NCBI RefSeq assembly: GCF_964246085.1
Contig: NZ_CAXTPD010000037.1
Origin: Brotaphodocola sp003480315
Lineage (GTDB): Bacteria > Bacillota > Clostridia > Lachnospirales > Lachnospiraceae
DNA: 34,249 nt
Direction: 5' to 3' (one strand)
Shown: piece after piece, positions 14,646-23,614 of the stretch
How the letters are laid out: each line of letters begins with the position of its first letter
How positions within the stretch are numbered: the first letter of the stretch is position 1
Position numbers and translations under genes: made by a program
Notes under the pieces: generated by a model
What the model was told of the DNA's origin: nothing
Database searches by the model: none
Seen by the model: the letters and a program-made list of their open reading frames with translations, nothing else

Positions 14646-15523
14646 CTTCCATGCGTCCGTCTCCGATACGCTTCCGAGTACCTGGCTTCAGTAAGCTGCA
14701 GCCTCATCACTCATGGCTGCCGGAGCTGCAACACCACGCCATACCGGAACCTCTACATTGTTGTAATCTCCCACTTCACTTAAGGTCGGAGCATCTGCCA
14801 GATTGCCGGTATAGCGCTCATTTGCCAGCGCGAGGATCGGGATCAGAGAACCAGCCTCAACGTATTCAGAGGCTGCTGCCGGTTTTGCGATAACAAACTC
14901 CACATGTCCGCCTAATGCCGCAGTGATCGCGTCACCGGTAGAATCATAGGTAATGTAAGTCAGCTGGTCTTCGGATACTCCCAGTTCTTCAATCAGTGCC
15001 TGATAGGTAGCAATATCATCACCCTTGGAACCTCCGATAACTACCTTATTGCCTGCCTTTACTGCGTCAATGACATCTGCAAAGGTATCGTATTTTGCGT
15101 CTTTTCCCTTGAATAAGAGCTGCTTGTCCACTGCCATGACCGCAAGGATACGAAAATTAGAAGAACGGTTCTTGGTATTGGTCACCATCGGCATCAGATC
15201 GCCGCTGTTGAAGGTCAAAGCTGATAATCCGCATTCTTTTTCAGACCTGCCACTTCATTACGTCCTACCTCACCGGAACCATCTGTCTTGTTGGTCACTA
15301 CGATGGTCTGGCCATTGACAAGATTCTGGGCAGTCATAATATCGCTGATCTTACGGGTAAAAATATCTGATACGCCGCCGGCGCTGGATGTACACATCCA
15401 CTGGATCGTTTTCGTCGGAGTAAAGGTTCCATCCTTCACATCCTTGCTGCCGCCGCAGCTGGTCACCAGTACGGATGCTGCCATAACGCCTGCCATGATA
15501 CCTGCTAAAAGTCTCTTTTTCAT
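14532..15523 (-). pseudogene. tctC: TctC, TTT transporter substrate-binding protein, disrupted
   Basis: Translation from ATG 15523 gives a lipoprotein signal (MKKRLLAGIMAGVMAASVLV then TSCGG, with the lipobox cysteine), the start of a TctC periplasmic-type binding domain, and then a frameshift near 15215-15218, where LKKNADYQL runs into TGA. Loss of one base from a CTTTTGACC-like context would explain it. The second frame continues TFNSGDLMPMV to AAY and meets an in-frame TGA at 14688-14690, where the family has a conserved tryptophan after tyrosine. Reading past it gives SQVLGSVSETDAWKNEYID and the normal C-terminus. Full length would be about 330 residues, as usual. Two independent lesions suggest decay rather than one sequencing error. 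Without TctC the transporter would need a binding protein from elsewhere. Confidence 0.88.
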
Positions 15524-15566
15524 AAATATAAACCCTCCATTTATTATTTTCACAGTTTTTGTTTTT

Positions 15567-17090
15567 TCAGGCTGCCGCACCTTTCTTTTTGGCCAGAACC
15601 GGGCGCATGGCTGAAGCAAGAATGATCGCAAAGAAAATGATCATCAGCACACAGGTGATCGGTCTTGTAAAGAAAATGCTTAGGCTTCCGCCGGAAAGCA
15701 TAAATGCCTTACGCATATTGTTCTCCAGAAGCGGTGCCAGTACAAAGGATAACAGCATCGGGGCTGACGGGAAATTGTTCTTGTTTAAAAGATATCCCAC
15801 AATGCCGGACAGGAACATTACAATGACACCATACATGGAATTGCTGGTGCTGTAGGAGCCTACGATGCAGACTACCGTGATGATCGGGATCATGTATTTT
15901 ACCGGTACAGACAGGATCTGGATCAGGAACGGAATAATACAGATCGCAACCAGTAAGGTGAAAACGTTTGCCAGATACAGGGACGCGATCAGGCCCCAGC
16001 AGAACTCCGGCTCATTCTCAAACAGGAGCGGGCCCGGAGATAAGCCCCACATCATCAGACCGCCTAATAAAACAGCGCCGGTACCGGATCCCGGGATTCC
16101 CAGTGCCAGAAGCGGTGCAAAGGCGCCTGCCGCCGCTGCGTTGTTTGCTGCCTCTGCTGCCGCAATACCCTCAATCGCGCCGGTACCAAGAGGCTCCTCA
16201 CTCTTAAACTTTTTCTGGACAGCATAGCCCATGAAGGATCCTGTGGTTGCACCCGCTCCCGGAAGAACACCGATAAAGGTTCCCAGAAATCCAGAACGGA
16301 GTGCCGGCGGAAGCAGTCTTTTAAAGTCATGACCGGTCAGCATGGAACCGCGGATGGAAAGCTTCATCTCGTGTTTCGCGGAACCTGCACGCTTCTCATT
16401 GTCGGAATCACGGTCATTGATCAGCTTAATGACCTGCGCAAAGCCAACCGCACCAATGACAAACGGAGTAAACGGAATTCCGCCAAGCAGATGCATGCTT
16501 CCAAACTCATAACGCGGAGCGCCGGACAGGGTATCCATGCCCATGCTTGCAAGCAGAATACCAAAACAGGTAATGACTACGCCCTTGATCGGATTTTCTC
16601 CGACCAGCCAGCTGATGGATGTCATGGCGATCAGCAGAATCGCTGTCATCTCGGACGGACCAAATTTCAGTCCCAGGTTTGCAAGGCCGGGTCCCATAAA
16701 GGTCAGGATAAACATGCCGATGGTGCCGCCGATGCAGGAGGCCATGTTTGCGGTTAAAAGCGCCTGTCCGGGTCTCTTTCTCTTTGTTGCCATCGGATAA
16801 CCGTCCAGAGTGGTGCATACCGCCGGGGAATCTCCCGGGATGTTTAAAAGAATTGCGCTGAAGCTTCCGCCGTACATATTGGAATAGTACAGGGCGCCCA
16901 GCATGATGATCGCCGTTGCCGGATTAAACTTGTATGTCAGCGGCAACAGCAGTGCAACACCGGCCAGAGAACCAATACCTGGCATTGCGCCAACAATCAG
17001 TCCAAGAACTGCGCCAAGCATACATACTCCAATGTTCATCGGAGTCAGTGCTGTGCCAAAGCCCTGGATCAGCATGGAAAAGTTTTGCAT
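15567..17090 (-). CDS. tctA: TctA, large membrane subunit of the TTT transporter
   Basis: This 507-residue protein has about a dozen hydrophobic segments and the TctA hallmarks: an early GAMPGIGSLAGVALLLPLTY loop, YGGSFSAILLNIPGDSPAV, and a repeat-like GVLPGAGATTGSFMGYAVQKK with LALGIPGSGTGAVLLGGL. It is the channel subunit importing di- or tricarboxylates or acid sugars by cation symport. The length is typical and no lesion is seen. It starts 14 bp after tctB with a GGGAGGAAACGGAAT ribosome site and precedes the broken tctC. Confidence 0.96.
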   Translation of the reverse strand: MQNFSMLIQGFGTALTPMNIGVCMLGAVLGLIVGAMPGIGSLAGVALLLPLTYKFNPATAIIMLGALYYSNMYGGSFSAILLNIPGDSPAVCTTLDGYPMATKRKRPGQALLTANMASCIGGTIGMFILTFMGPGLANLGLKFGPSEMTAILLIAMTSISWLVGENPIKGVVITCFGILLASMGMDTLSGAPRYEFGSMHLLGGIPFTPFVIGAVGFAQVIKLINDRDSDNEKRAGSAKHEMKLSIRGSMLTGHDFKRLLPPALRSGFLGTFIGVLPGAGATTGSFMGYAVQKKFKSEEPLGTGAIEGIAAAEAANNAAAAGAFAPLLALGIPGSGTGAVLLGGLMMWGLSPGPLLFENEPEFCWGLIASLYLANVFTLLVAICIIPFLIQILSVPVKYMIPIITVVCIVGSYSTSNSMYGVIVMFLSGIVGYLLNKNNFPSAPMLLSFVLAPLLENNMRKAFMLSGGSLSIFFTRPITCVLMIIFFAIILASAMRPVLAKKKGAAA

Positions 17091-17104
17091 ATTCCGTTTC
17101 CTCC

Positions 17105-17551
17105 CTACATAAAGTTTTCAAACAGTCCCCACGGGAACTGAACCTGCAGCCATCCGGCAAAAACCCCCAGCACAATGACTGCCACGATTGCTTCAATGAT
17201 GATGATGTGCAGGATCGGGGTTCCCTTCTCAATCACCAGAAGCCAGAAGAGCACATACAGAAAGATCATCGGGATCATGCCAATGATAAAGCTTCCCGCG
17301 ATCACACCTGCGCCGCCTGCGATAACCAGAAGCTCATTTTTGTTGTACTGTGGTTTATCCTCCTCTTTCAGTGTCTGGAAGAATGCGGCCACACTGGAAA
17401 TCACCATGACCACAGCAATGATGCTGGGGAAAAATCCCGCTTTCGGTTCCTTGTCCCAGAACCCCAGCTGCATAAATCCAACCACTGCAAACACCACTCC
17501 CATCAGTGCCATTGCGATCGGGATCAGCTGTTTTGAACCAAACCTTTTCAC
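17105..17551 (-). CDS. tctB: TctB, small membrane subunit of the TTT transporter
   Basis: This 148-residue protein has four predicted membrane helices and typical TctB features: an N-terminal helix after a basic start, LGFWDKEPKAGFFPSIIAVV, then two long hydrophobic helices at the end. The start codon is GTG (17549-17551) with AGAGGAGG nine bases upstream. It is first in tctB-tctA-tctC and is preceded by a sigma-54 promoter at 17611-17625. TctB is required for transport together with TctA. Confidence 0.9.
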   Translation of the reverse strand: MKRFGSKQLIPIAMALMGVVFAVVGFMQLGFWDKEPKAGFFPSIIAVVMVISSVAAFFQTLKEEDKPQYNKNELLVIAGGAGVIAGSFIIGMIPMIFLYVLFWLLVIEKGTPILHIIIIEAIVAVIVLGVFAGWLQVQFPWGLFENFM

Positions 17552-17610
17552 CTTGTTCTACCTCCTCTTACTCACATCCTGCTCCGGATGTCCTGATAAG
17601 CATATAGAAA

Positions 17611-17625
17611 GCAAGGCTTGTGCCA
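17611..17625 (-). promoter_or_regulatory. Sigma-54 (-24/-12) promoter of tctBAC
   Basis: On the minus strand the site reads TGGCAC, five bases, TTGC, a perfect match to the -24/-12 consensus with correct spacing. It lies 60 bp upstream of the tctB GTG. Transcription should therefore need RpoN (encoded at 939-2276) and an AAA+ activator. Confidence 0.88.
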
Positions 17626-17783
17626 TGTCGCTGTTTTTTAGCTGTTTTTTGTAAAACATTGTTCAAAGCGCCAAATTTCATCGTGATTTTGCCCAATTTA
17701 GCATTCTGTTTCTTCTTTTTCGTTCATCACTATGTCCTGATCTATTGCATTTTTCTCAATTATGTTTCCATTTCCTTTATTAC

Positions 17784-17826
17784 GTTTCATGTTGTTTCAT
17801 TTTAGTGCGCATCGTTTCATTGAAAC
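17784..17826. promoter_or_regulatory. GTTTCAT repeats, candidate activator sites for tctBAC
   Basis: GTTTCAT occurs at 17784-17790, 17794-17800 and 17814-17820. The last is part of a palindrome GTTTCATTGAAAC (17814-17826). They lie 160-200 bp upstream of the sigma-54 promoter, a normal distance for upstream activator sequences. The rest of the 17552-17832 spacer is T-rich on the plus strand with no ORF. Confidence 0.5.
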
Positions 17827-17832
17827 AAAGAA

Positions 17833-17857
17833 AAAGGACTCCTTTCGGAGTCCCTTT
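17833..17857 (-). terminator. Intrinsic terminator of the pdxA-like gene
   Basis: A GGACTCC/GGAGTCC stem (17836-17842 and 17847-17853) with a four-base loop is followed on the minus strand by TTTTTCTTTG. It is 40 bp after the pdxA-like stop codon. Confidence 0.8.
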
Positions 17858-17894
17858 CCTATATGCAATACAAAATTTATACTGGATGGCTTTG

Positions 17895-18914
17895 TTATTT
17901 TGCTGCAACAGCTGCCATAGTGGCACACTGTTTTACCGCATTTTCAAACGATGCCGTTGTCACCACACCTTTACCGGCAATATCGTAAGCAGTTCCGTGA
18001 CCGCAGGTAACGATCGGGATCGGGAAGCCGCCTGCAACGGTAATACCGCCCTCGAAACCAATCAGTTTCAGCGCGATCTGGCCCTGATCATGATACATGG
18101 TAACCACGCCGTCAAACTCTTTCTTAACCAGAGCCTTGTGGAACACGATATCAGACGGATATGGGCCGGTAGCATTGATGCCTTCCTTCTGTGCCCACTC
18201 GATAGCCGGACGGATGACATCAATTTCCTCACGTCCGCAGTCCCCATTCTCACCGCAATGCGGATTCAGCGCAGCAACGCCGATCCTCGGATTCTCAATT
18301 CCTGCTCCGGTCAGGGTCTTATAGGAAAGACGAATTGCCCGCTTAATGCGAAGTCCGTCATTTTCACTCAGATCTGCACTTACCTGGGAAATCGGAATAT
18401 GGCTCGTGGTTCTGGTCGTGTAAAGACCATTGGTTACGTTAATCTCACCAAACGGATCTGTGTGGCCCAGAAGCTGCGCCAGGTAATGATGCTCACTCTC
18501 CAGGGTCAGCCCTGCATCATGCATGCCGGCTTTATTTAACGGACCAAAGACATAGCCGCCAATCTTGCCTGCCTGCCATAATTCCACGCCAAGCTTCAGC
18601 ATATCCAGGCATGCTTTTCCGCTTTCCACCGTTTTTGTGCCAAACGGAACCTGTGCCGGATCCAGATTTTTCTGGTCAAGTACCGGAAGTCCCTTGCTCC
18701 AGTCCGCCTCGTCAACATCGGAAATCACCTGCAGTGCTACTTTATCCTTCGCGCCAATCACATCCAGAGCACGCTCCAGCACTCTGAGATCTCCAATCAC
18801 TACCGGTCTGCAGTATTCATCATAAAATCCTGCTGCCGCACATTTTGCTACAAGCTCCGGTCCTACCCCCGCAGCATCTCCAAGAAGTACACCAATCACT
18901 GGTTTTGTTGCCAT
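17895..18914 (-). CDS. PdxA-family dehydrogenase, probably 4-phospho-acid-sugar type (PdxA2)
   Basis: This 339-residue NAD-dependent dehydrogenase belongs to the PdxA family. The N-terminal GDAAGVGPEL and the metal-binding histidine regions TSHIPISQV, NPHCGENG and MYHDQGQIALK are present, followed by VTCGHGTAYDIAGKG. Housekeeping PdxA oxidises 4-phosphohydroxy-L-threonine for pyridoxal phosphate. A second clade acts on 4-phospho-D-threonate or D-erythronate in acid-sugar catabolism. The clustering with a TTT transporter, a hydroxyacid dehydrogenase and isomerases, and the sigma-54 promoter, favour the catabolic role. The DUF1537-type kinase that would make the phosphorylated substrate is not in this window. 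The ribosome site is GGAGGGTATTTGAT. Confidence 0.88.
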   Translation of the reverse strand: MATKPVIGVLLGDAAGVGPELVAKCAAAGFYDEYCRPVVIGDLRVLERALDVIGAKDKVALQVISDVDEADWSKGLPVLDQKNLDPAQVPFGTKTVESGKACLDMLKLGVELWQAGKIGGYVFGPLNKAGMHDAGLTLESEHHYLAQLLGHTDPFGEINVTNGLYTTRTTSHIPISQVSADLSENDGLRIKRAIRLSYKTLTGAGIENPRIGVAALNPHCGENGDCGREEIDVIRPAIEWAQKEGINATGPYPSDIVFHKALVKKEFDGVVTMYHDQGQIALKLIGFEGGITVAGGFPIPIVTCGHGTAYDIAGKGVVTTASFENAVKQCATMAAVAAK

Positions 18915-18983
18915 ATCAAATACCCTCCTTTTTCCTTAAATGCACTGTTATTTTTTTGCATTTATGTTCTGATCATATAATAA

Positions 18984-18998
18984 GCAAGGTATATGCCA
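18984..18998 (-). promoter_or_regulatory. Sigma-54 (-24/-12) promoter of the pdxA-like gene
   Basis: The minus strand reads TGGCAT, five bases, TTGC, which keeps the essential GG and GC of the -24/-12 elements at proper spacing. It is 70 bp upstream of the ATG. The 3' half (CCTTGCTT) is identical in style to that before tctB, so both units are probably coregulated. Confidence 0.82.
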
Positions 18999-19136
18999 AC
19001 CTGGCGCATCCGGCTGTTTTTTTCTTTTTGCAGATATTGTACACCTTTTTACCGCGTTTTTTCATACTTCAGACCTTCGCTTTTCCTGCGGTCTGTTCCG
19101 TTTCCCGGCAGTCGGTTCTATTTTTTCCGTTTTTAT

Positions 19137-19181
19137 GTTTCATATTTTCATATGCTTTTCTTTTTGTTTCTTTTTGTTTCA
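19137..19181. promoter_or_regulatory. GTTTCA repeats upstream of the pdxA-like gene
   Basis: GTTTCAT (19137-19143) and GTTTCAC (19176-19182) lie 140-180 bp upstream of the sigma-54 promoter, matching the motif and distance seen before tctB. The remaining spacer 18999-19200 is pyrimidine-rich on the plus strand, with no ORF and no clear terminator for the pilus operon that ends at 19201. Confidence 0.4.
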
Positions 19182-19200
19182 CCCATTTTGCGCTTACCGG

Positions 19201-22200
19201 TTACTGGATCCAGTCACCGCGATAGGTCTTTACGCCGTTTTCGGTGGTCCAGAGCTTGTATGGATAAGTCCGGCCCTGTAAAGCAGGGTCACATGGATAG
19301 GTTATAACAGGACCGTCGTTATCGGAAGCTCCGGGCAGAGTTCCCGCTGACTGATTTCCGTCACTGTTTTCGGATGCCCCAAGCAGTTTTCCCGCAAAAT
19401 AGCAATCGGTCAGCTGCACATCTGAATCTTTATCAGCCTTACCGACCAGGCCTCCCACTCCGCCTTTCCAGCCTTTTCCGATATCATAAATACTCGCTGT
19501 GCTGAAGGAGTTGGAGATTGCCACAGGCCCCTGCAGCCAGCCTACCAGACCTCCCACCGGCCGCTGGCCTGTAATACTTGCTCCGCCTGTCAGCGGGTCT
19601 GCTTCTGCAGCACTGGCATAAGACTGGTTTCTGCCTGCAACATAGCATTTTGTGATCTCTGCTTCTGCCTTCTGGTCCGGACCATAGGCAATCTCAAGGT
19701 GAGCGATCAGGCCTCCCGTTGCATCACTGACATATCTGCCATCCAGAAATCCCGAAAAAACAGACTGCCGGATCTTCATGCTTTTTCCGATCCTGGCATG
19801 ACCGATCAGGCCCCCGACCGTTTTTCCGTTATATTCATATATTTTGTTGATCAGGGCATTCTTGCCGTACACATACACATGATCCAGTTCCAGCTCTTCC
19901 ACATCCGCAGATGCTACTGCACCACCAACATCACCATTGTCACCGTTCGTGCCGGTGATACACATATCGTCTCCGTAAATGCGTATATTCTCCAAACGCA
20001 CATAGGTGTCTTTTGCGGAATTTCCCTTTGCAAATGCCAAAATTCCGGCTGCAGTTCCATTGCCCTTTACCTGCAGATTCTTCATATTCAGATCCTGAAC
20101 CTTCAGATGCGTGTTGGATAAAATAAATGCGGATGCATTGCCCCATTGCTGTTTATAATGCTTCTGGATTCCAATATTCAGTCCCGCGATGGTATGATCG
20201 TTGCCATTATATAATGTAAGATCCGGATTTTCGATACACTTGAAGCTGCCGGCTTCGGTATAGCCCTGACTGTCATAGTCATGAAAAACCTGAACCGGCT
20301 CGCCCGGATACCGTTCTTCCAGCTCATCGCAATATGGCGCGGTTTCCGCAAGAACCGGAGCATCCGGATCCTCATCCTTCCTCCAGAGAATATTATCTGT
20401 CTGCTCTACAGTCGTAATCTGGAATTGCTCCCTGTTATAAAAGCTCAGATTGATCAGATGTCTGGCATTGGAAACCTCTGCGGTATGCTCGTGAAGCTCC
20501 CCGAAATAGCTGTTTACCGTAATGCTGCCGGGATCCGAGGGAGCCGGGATCACATTTGCTTCGCTGACCGTTACCGTTGCATCCTCACCGGCCCAAAAGC
20601 CATTCCGCAGGTTTTGATAGCCCATCTGCAGAAATTCCTTGCTGTCCAGGAAAAAACGGACCTGCAGCTGCGATGCCCCTGCTTTACTGATGGCAAAGCG
20701 GTGATCTCCTCCGGGAACGGAACCCTTATAATCCCATTTCCATTTGATGCCGCTGTTGTCCGGATTCTCTCTTAATTCCAGGATCTCCGATGGATTACTG
20801 CTTCCGTAATATTTGAAATCGTCCGGGTTTTCGCCGATTTTTAAAATAACATAGGTTGAAAGCCCGCTGGATTCCCCGTAAACAGAGAAAATCAGATACT
20901 TAGGTTCTGTCCCTGCCGGCATGTCTGTCACATAATCCACCCACAGCTCATTGCCATTATGTACTTTCAGTTCTCCGGATGGCTGCGCCTGAACCTTGAA
21001 CCAGTCTCCCACATGCACACGCGCAAATTTAAAGACCTGCCTGGTGCGGATACTGCCTTCACCAGTGTCATTACGGATGGCACTGCTGGTTTCCGGATCC
21101 TCCTGCATCAGCTGGAGGACGGTCGGCATGGGGTAGATGCTCTCCTGTGTTGTGTCATATGGGAATGCCTGCTTTTTACTAAAGGAAGCATTCTCAGCAA
21201 AATAGTTCTCAAGCTGATCGGGATTTGAGTACTCCAGGATCTGTTTTCCCTTTACCGTACCGGCATTTTCTCCGCCGCTTACCACTGATGAGGTATAGCA
21301 ATACGAAAAATCGGATGCTTTCTTTCCGGTTACGCCATCATCCATGCTCAGGTTCCCGTATTTTGTTACAAAAGCAGTCACGTCTGCTTCGTCCGGGGCA
21401 TGCATTCCTCCGGACCAGACAGATGCTGTCACATAGCTTCGCTTCACAGCGCTGCCTTCCGGCAGGACTGCCGCAAGTCCTCCGGCAAGCCCCCGGGTGG
21501 AGACAATATTATAACGTCCCTTTGCCGTGTTGAAGCCCTCTGTCCCCGGATACAGCTCCGTCAGGCATTCCTGATTTCCGGTATGTCCGGCCACATAGCA
21601 GTTCTGGATCAGAACCTGCACAACCCCATTGTCCGGTGTATTCACCTTTGCGGCGAGTCCTCCGGCAAAGGACTGCGCCTCCACATACACCGATGCCGCA
21701 CAGCCTGACAGGGTCACACTGCCGGTGGCAGAGCCGATCAGGCCGCCTGCCGCTCCTGCTTTAGCCTCAATCTTAAATGCTTCGGCCTGGTCCGGCCGGG
21801 TCTGATCTACCGAAGAAGGCTCCGTCACTCCGGAACGATAGGTGTTTGCCGCCATAACAGATTTCACAGTCAGCGCTGTTCCCCGGAACGCTCCGACCAA
21901 AGCTCCGGCATCTGCCGGTTCCAATACGGTACCGCCGCCCTTTGAGGTGATCACCGGATACTGCACCAGCACATTTTCCACGGAAATTTCAAGGGATGGT
22001 GCATCTGTCTCCTTCCTTCCGCATCCGACCAGCCCTCCGGCATTGTCAGCTGCGGTGATCACCGGATGCACCAGCTCTAAATCGGTCACCGTCAGATTCT
22101 TCGATACGGTTCCAAAGCAGCCGCCTGCCCCCGGTGTATTCACGACAAGCTCACTGATCTTTTTGCCATTTCCCTCATAGACCAGATCAAATTCAGGCTC

Positions 22201-23589
22201 CAGCGGTGCATAACAGCCCGGAGCCGTCCCGGTCCACTCCTCTGTCAGAACCTCTCCCTGCTTCTTGTATATTTTGTAGTAAACCGGGATGCTGTCCGGC
22301 TCCTGTATTGCCGATGCATGGCTGCTGTGAATTTCACGCGCAACGGCATTCCGGTAATCTCGCCAGGACATATCTTCGCTTTGCGATACCACATATGCGC
22401 CTGGCTGTTCTGCCGGAGAATTCAGTCCCAGCTTCTGCTCATTTGCTGCCGGATGAAAATCCGAAATCCGCCTGTCCAGGTTTTCCAGATGCCGGATATT
22501 GGAAACCACGATTTTGCCGTTAGCGACTTTCTGAAACAGGCTGTTTGTCTGACACACCGGACTGGCTGCCGTATTGCCGCTTTCGGTCACTGCTTCCGCG
22601 TAAATGCGGATATCCTCTCCCGGGATCAGGGCAATGTTATTTCCTCCATGATCCGATCTCATATCACCTCTCAAATCCGCAAAGCGCGCGCCCTGAATGG
22701 AAATATCATCCAGGATCACATCACAGACACTGCCGGCTCCCTTCGTCAGTACACGCTCATCCTGCGTAAAGCTGTTTAAATTGATCCAGCCCTTTGCTCC
22801 GCTCGCCGCACCCTCGACCCACAGCTTTAATCCGTTCACGCCTGACGGAATCTCGACTTCCACATATAAAACTTCTTCATTATGAACGGTAACCTTCATT
22901 TCCACCTGCTCCGGATCTTTCTTTTCCGGCTCAGTCAGAGAGGCTCCTGCATAATATCCGACTGCTTCCCCATAAAACCTCTCACGTTTTTTGGGATCTT
23001 TGGTAAGCCCGGACAGCTCTGAAAATTCCGCTGCGGTTCCCTGAAAGATATAGCGGTCAGAGTACCAGACTTCCCGGACAGCTCCTGTCCCGGGCGCATA
23101 GACGATTAGATAGCTGCCATCCGTGCGGACTGTCTCATCAATAGATCCAAAGGGAAGCAGACGCTCCCGGATCTCTTCCGTTATATTGCCTGCGCCTTCG
23201 CCCGGCTGATACAAAATACAGTACAGATCAGCTGCATCTGCTCCGGTGCTTCCGGTAATTGCAGTCAGCGCAATCCCAATCTTGTCTGTGAAAGCATTTG
23301 ATTCCGTTTCCGAAGCAGTGTTTTTGCTTTCTGTGTCATTCCCATCATACTGATGCAGAAGGCGCTCCATGACTCCACCGGATTTTGCCAGGCTCAGATT
23401 ATTCTGGGCTGCCAGGAAAATTTCCTTCGCGGTGCGGTCCATCTCCATGCGCCGCAGACTGCTCTGATAGCGGATCGCCGCAACAAAAGAAACACCGGCA
23501 AGAATCAAGGTGATTGCAATGACCACCAGAAATTCCGCCAGTGTAAACGCTCCGCTCCTGTGTTTTTTTGTATATGATCTGTATTCCAT
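19201..23589 (-). CDS. Very large prepilin-like protein with GLUG-type repeats, candidate pilus tip adhesin
   Basis: From ATG 23589 (MEYRSYTKKHRSG) the protein has 1462 residues. A short basic leader precedes a type IV prepilin signal (AFTLAEFLVVIAITLILAG) with the +5 glutamate if cleavage is after GA. The rest is extracellular. Repeated GG-L-x-G units (AGGLVGCG, AGGLIGSA, GGLAAKV, VGGLIGHAR, VGGLVGWL, VGGLVGKAD) spaced by 40-80 residues recall the GLUG motif of beta-solenoid surface proteins. Between two repeat clusters lies a region of roughly 350 residues of unknown fold. This start is chosen for GGAGGAGAAAGAG upstream; an alternative at 23622 overlaps the previous gene by 8 bp. It is the last gene of the pilus operon. 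Such a large minor pilin would plausibly cap the pilus and bind a host or glycan target; that role is inferred. Confidence 0.85.
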   Translation of the reverse strand: MEYRSYTKKHRSGAFTLAEFLVVIAITLILAGVSFVAAIRYQSSLRRMEMDRTAKEIFLAAQNNLSLAKSGGVMERLLHQYDGNDTESKNTASETESNAFTDKIGIALTAITGSTGADAADLYCILYQPGEGAGNITEEIRERLLPFGSIDETVRTDGSYLIVYAPGTGAVREVWYSDRYIFQGTAAEFSELSGLTKDPKKRERFYGEAVGYYAGASLTEPEKKDPEQVEMKVTVHNEEVLYVEVEIPSGVNGLKLWVEGAASGAKGWINLNSFTQDERVLTKGAGSVCDVILDDISIQGARFADLRGDMRSDHGGNNIALIPGEDIRIYAEAVTESGNTAASPVCQTNSLFQKVANGKIVVSNIRHLENLDRRISDFHPAANEQKLGLNSPAEQPGAYVVSQSEDMSWRDYRNAVAREIHSSHASAIQEPDSIPVYYKIYKKQGEVLTEEWTGTAPGCYAPLEPEFDLVYEGNGKKISELVVNTPGAGGCFGTVSKNLTVTDLELVHPVITAADNAGGLVGCGRKETDAPSLEISVENVLVQYPVITSKGGGTVLEPADAGALVGAFRGTALTVKSVMAANTYRSGVTEPSSVDQTRPDQAEAFKIEAKAGAAGGLIGSATGSVTLSGCAASVYVEAQSFAGGLAAKVNTPDNGVVQVLIQNCYVAGHTGNQECLTELYPGTEGFNTAKGRYNIVSTRGLAGGLAAVLPEGSAVKRSYVTASVWSGGMHAPDEADVTAFVTKYGNLSMDDGVTGKKASDFSYCYTSSVVSGGENAGTVKGKQILEYSNPDQLENYFAENASFSKKQAFPYDTTQESIYPMPTVLQLMQEDPETSSAIRNDTGEGSIRTRQVFKFARVHVGDWFKVQAQPSGELKVHNGNELWVDYVTDMPAGTEPKYLIFSVYGESSGLSTYVILKIGENPDDFKYYGSSNPSEILELRENPDNSGIKWKWDYKGSVPGGDHRFAISKAGASQLQVRFFLDSKEFLQMGYQNLRNGFWAGEDATVTVSEANVIPAPSDPGSITVNSYFGELHEHTAEVSNARHLINLSFYNREQFQITTVEQTDNILWRKDEDPDAPVLAETAPYCDELEERYPGEPVQVFHDYDSQGYTEAGSFKCIENPDLTLYNGNDHTIAGLNIGIQKHYKQQWGNASAFILSNTHLKVQDLNMKNLQVKGNGTAAGILAFAKGNSAKDTYVRLENIRIYGDDMCITGTNGDNGDVGGAVASADVEELELDHVYVYGKNALINKIYEYNGKTVGGLIGHARIGKSMKIRQSVFSGFLDGRYVSDATGGLIAHLEIAYGPDQKAEAEITKCYVAGRNQSYASAAEADPLTGGASITGQRPVGGLVGWLQGPVAISNSFSTASIYDIGKGWKGGVGGLVGKADKDSDVQLTDCYFAGKLLGASENSDGNQSAGTLPGASDNDGPVITYPCDPALQGRTYPYKLWTTENGVKTYRGDWIQ

Positions 23590-23614
23590 CTCTTTCTCCT
23601 CCGGGAAAGCATTT

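Noticed and set aside
14688..14690. TGA in tctC as a selenocysteine codon
   Set aside because: The family has tryptophan here, no SECIS-like hairpin follows directly, and the gene has a separate frameshift.
14688..15218. Independent 176-codon protein starting with TTG at 15218
   Set aside because: It is the continuation of TctC after a frameshift; no ribosome site precedes the TTG.
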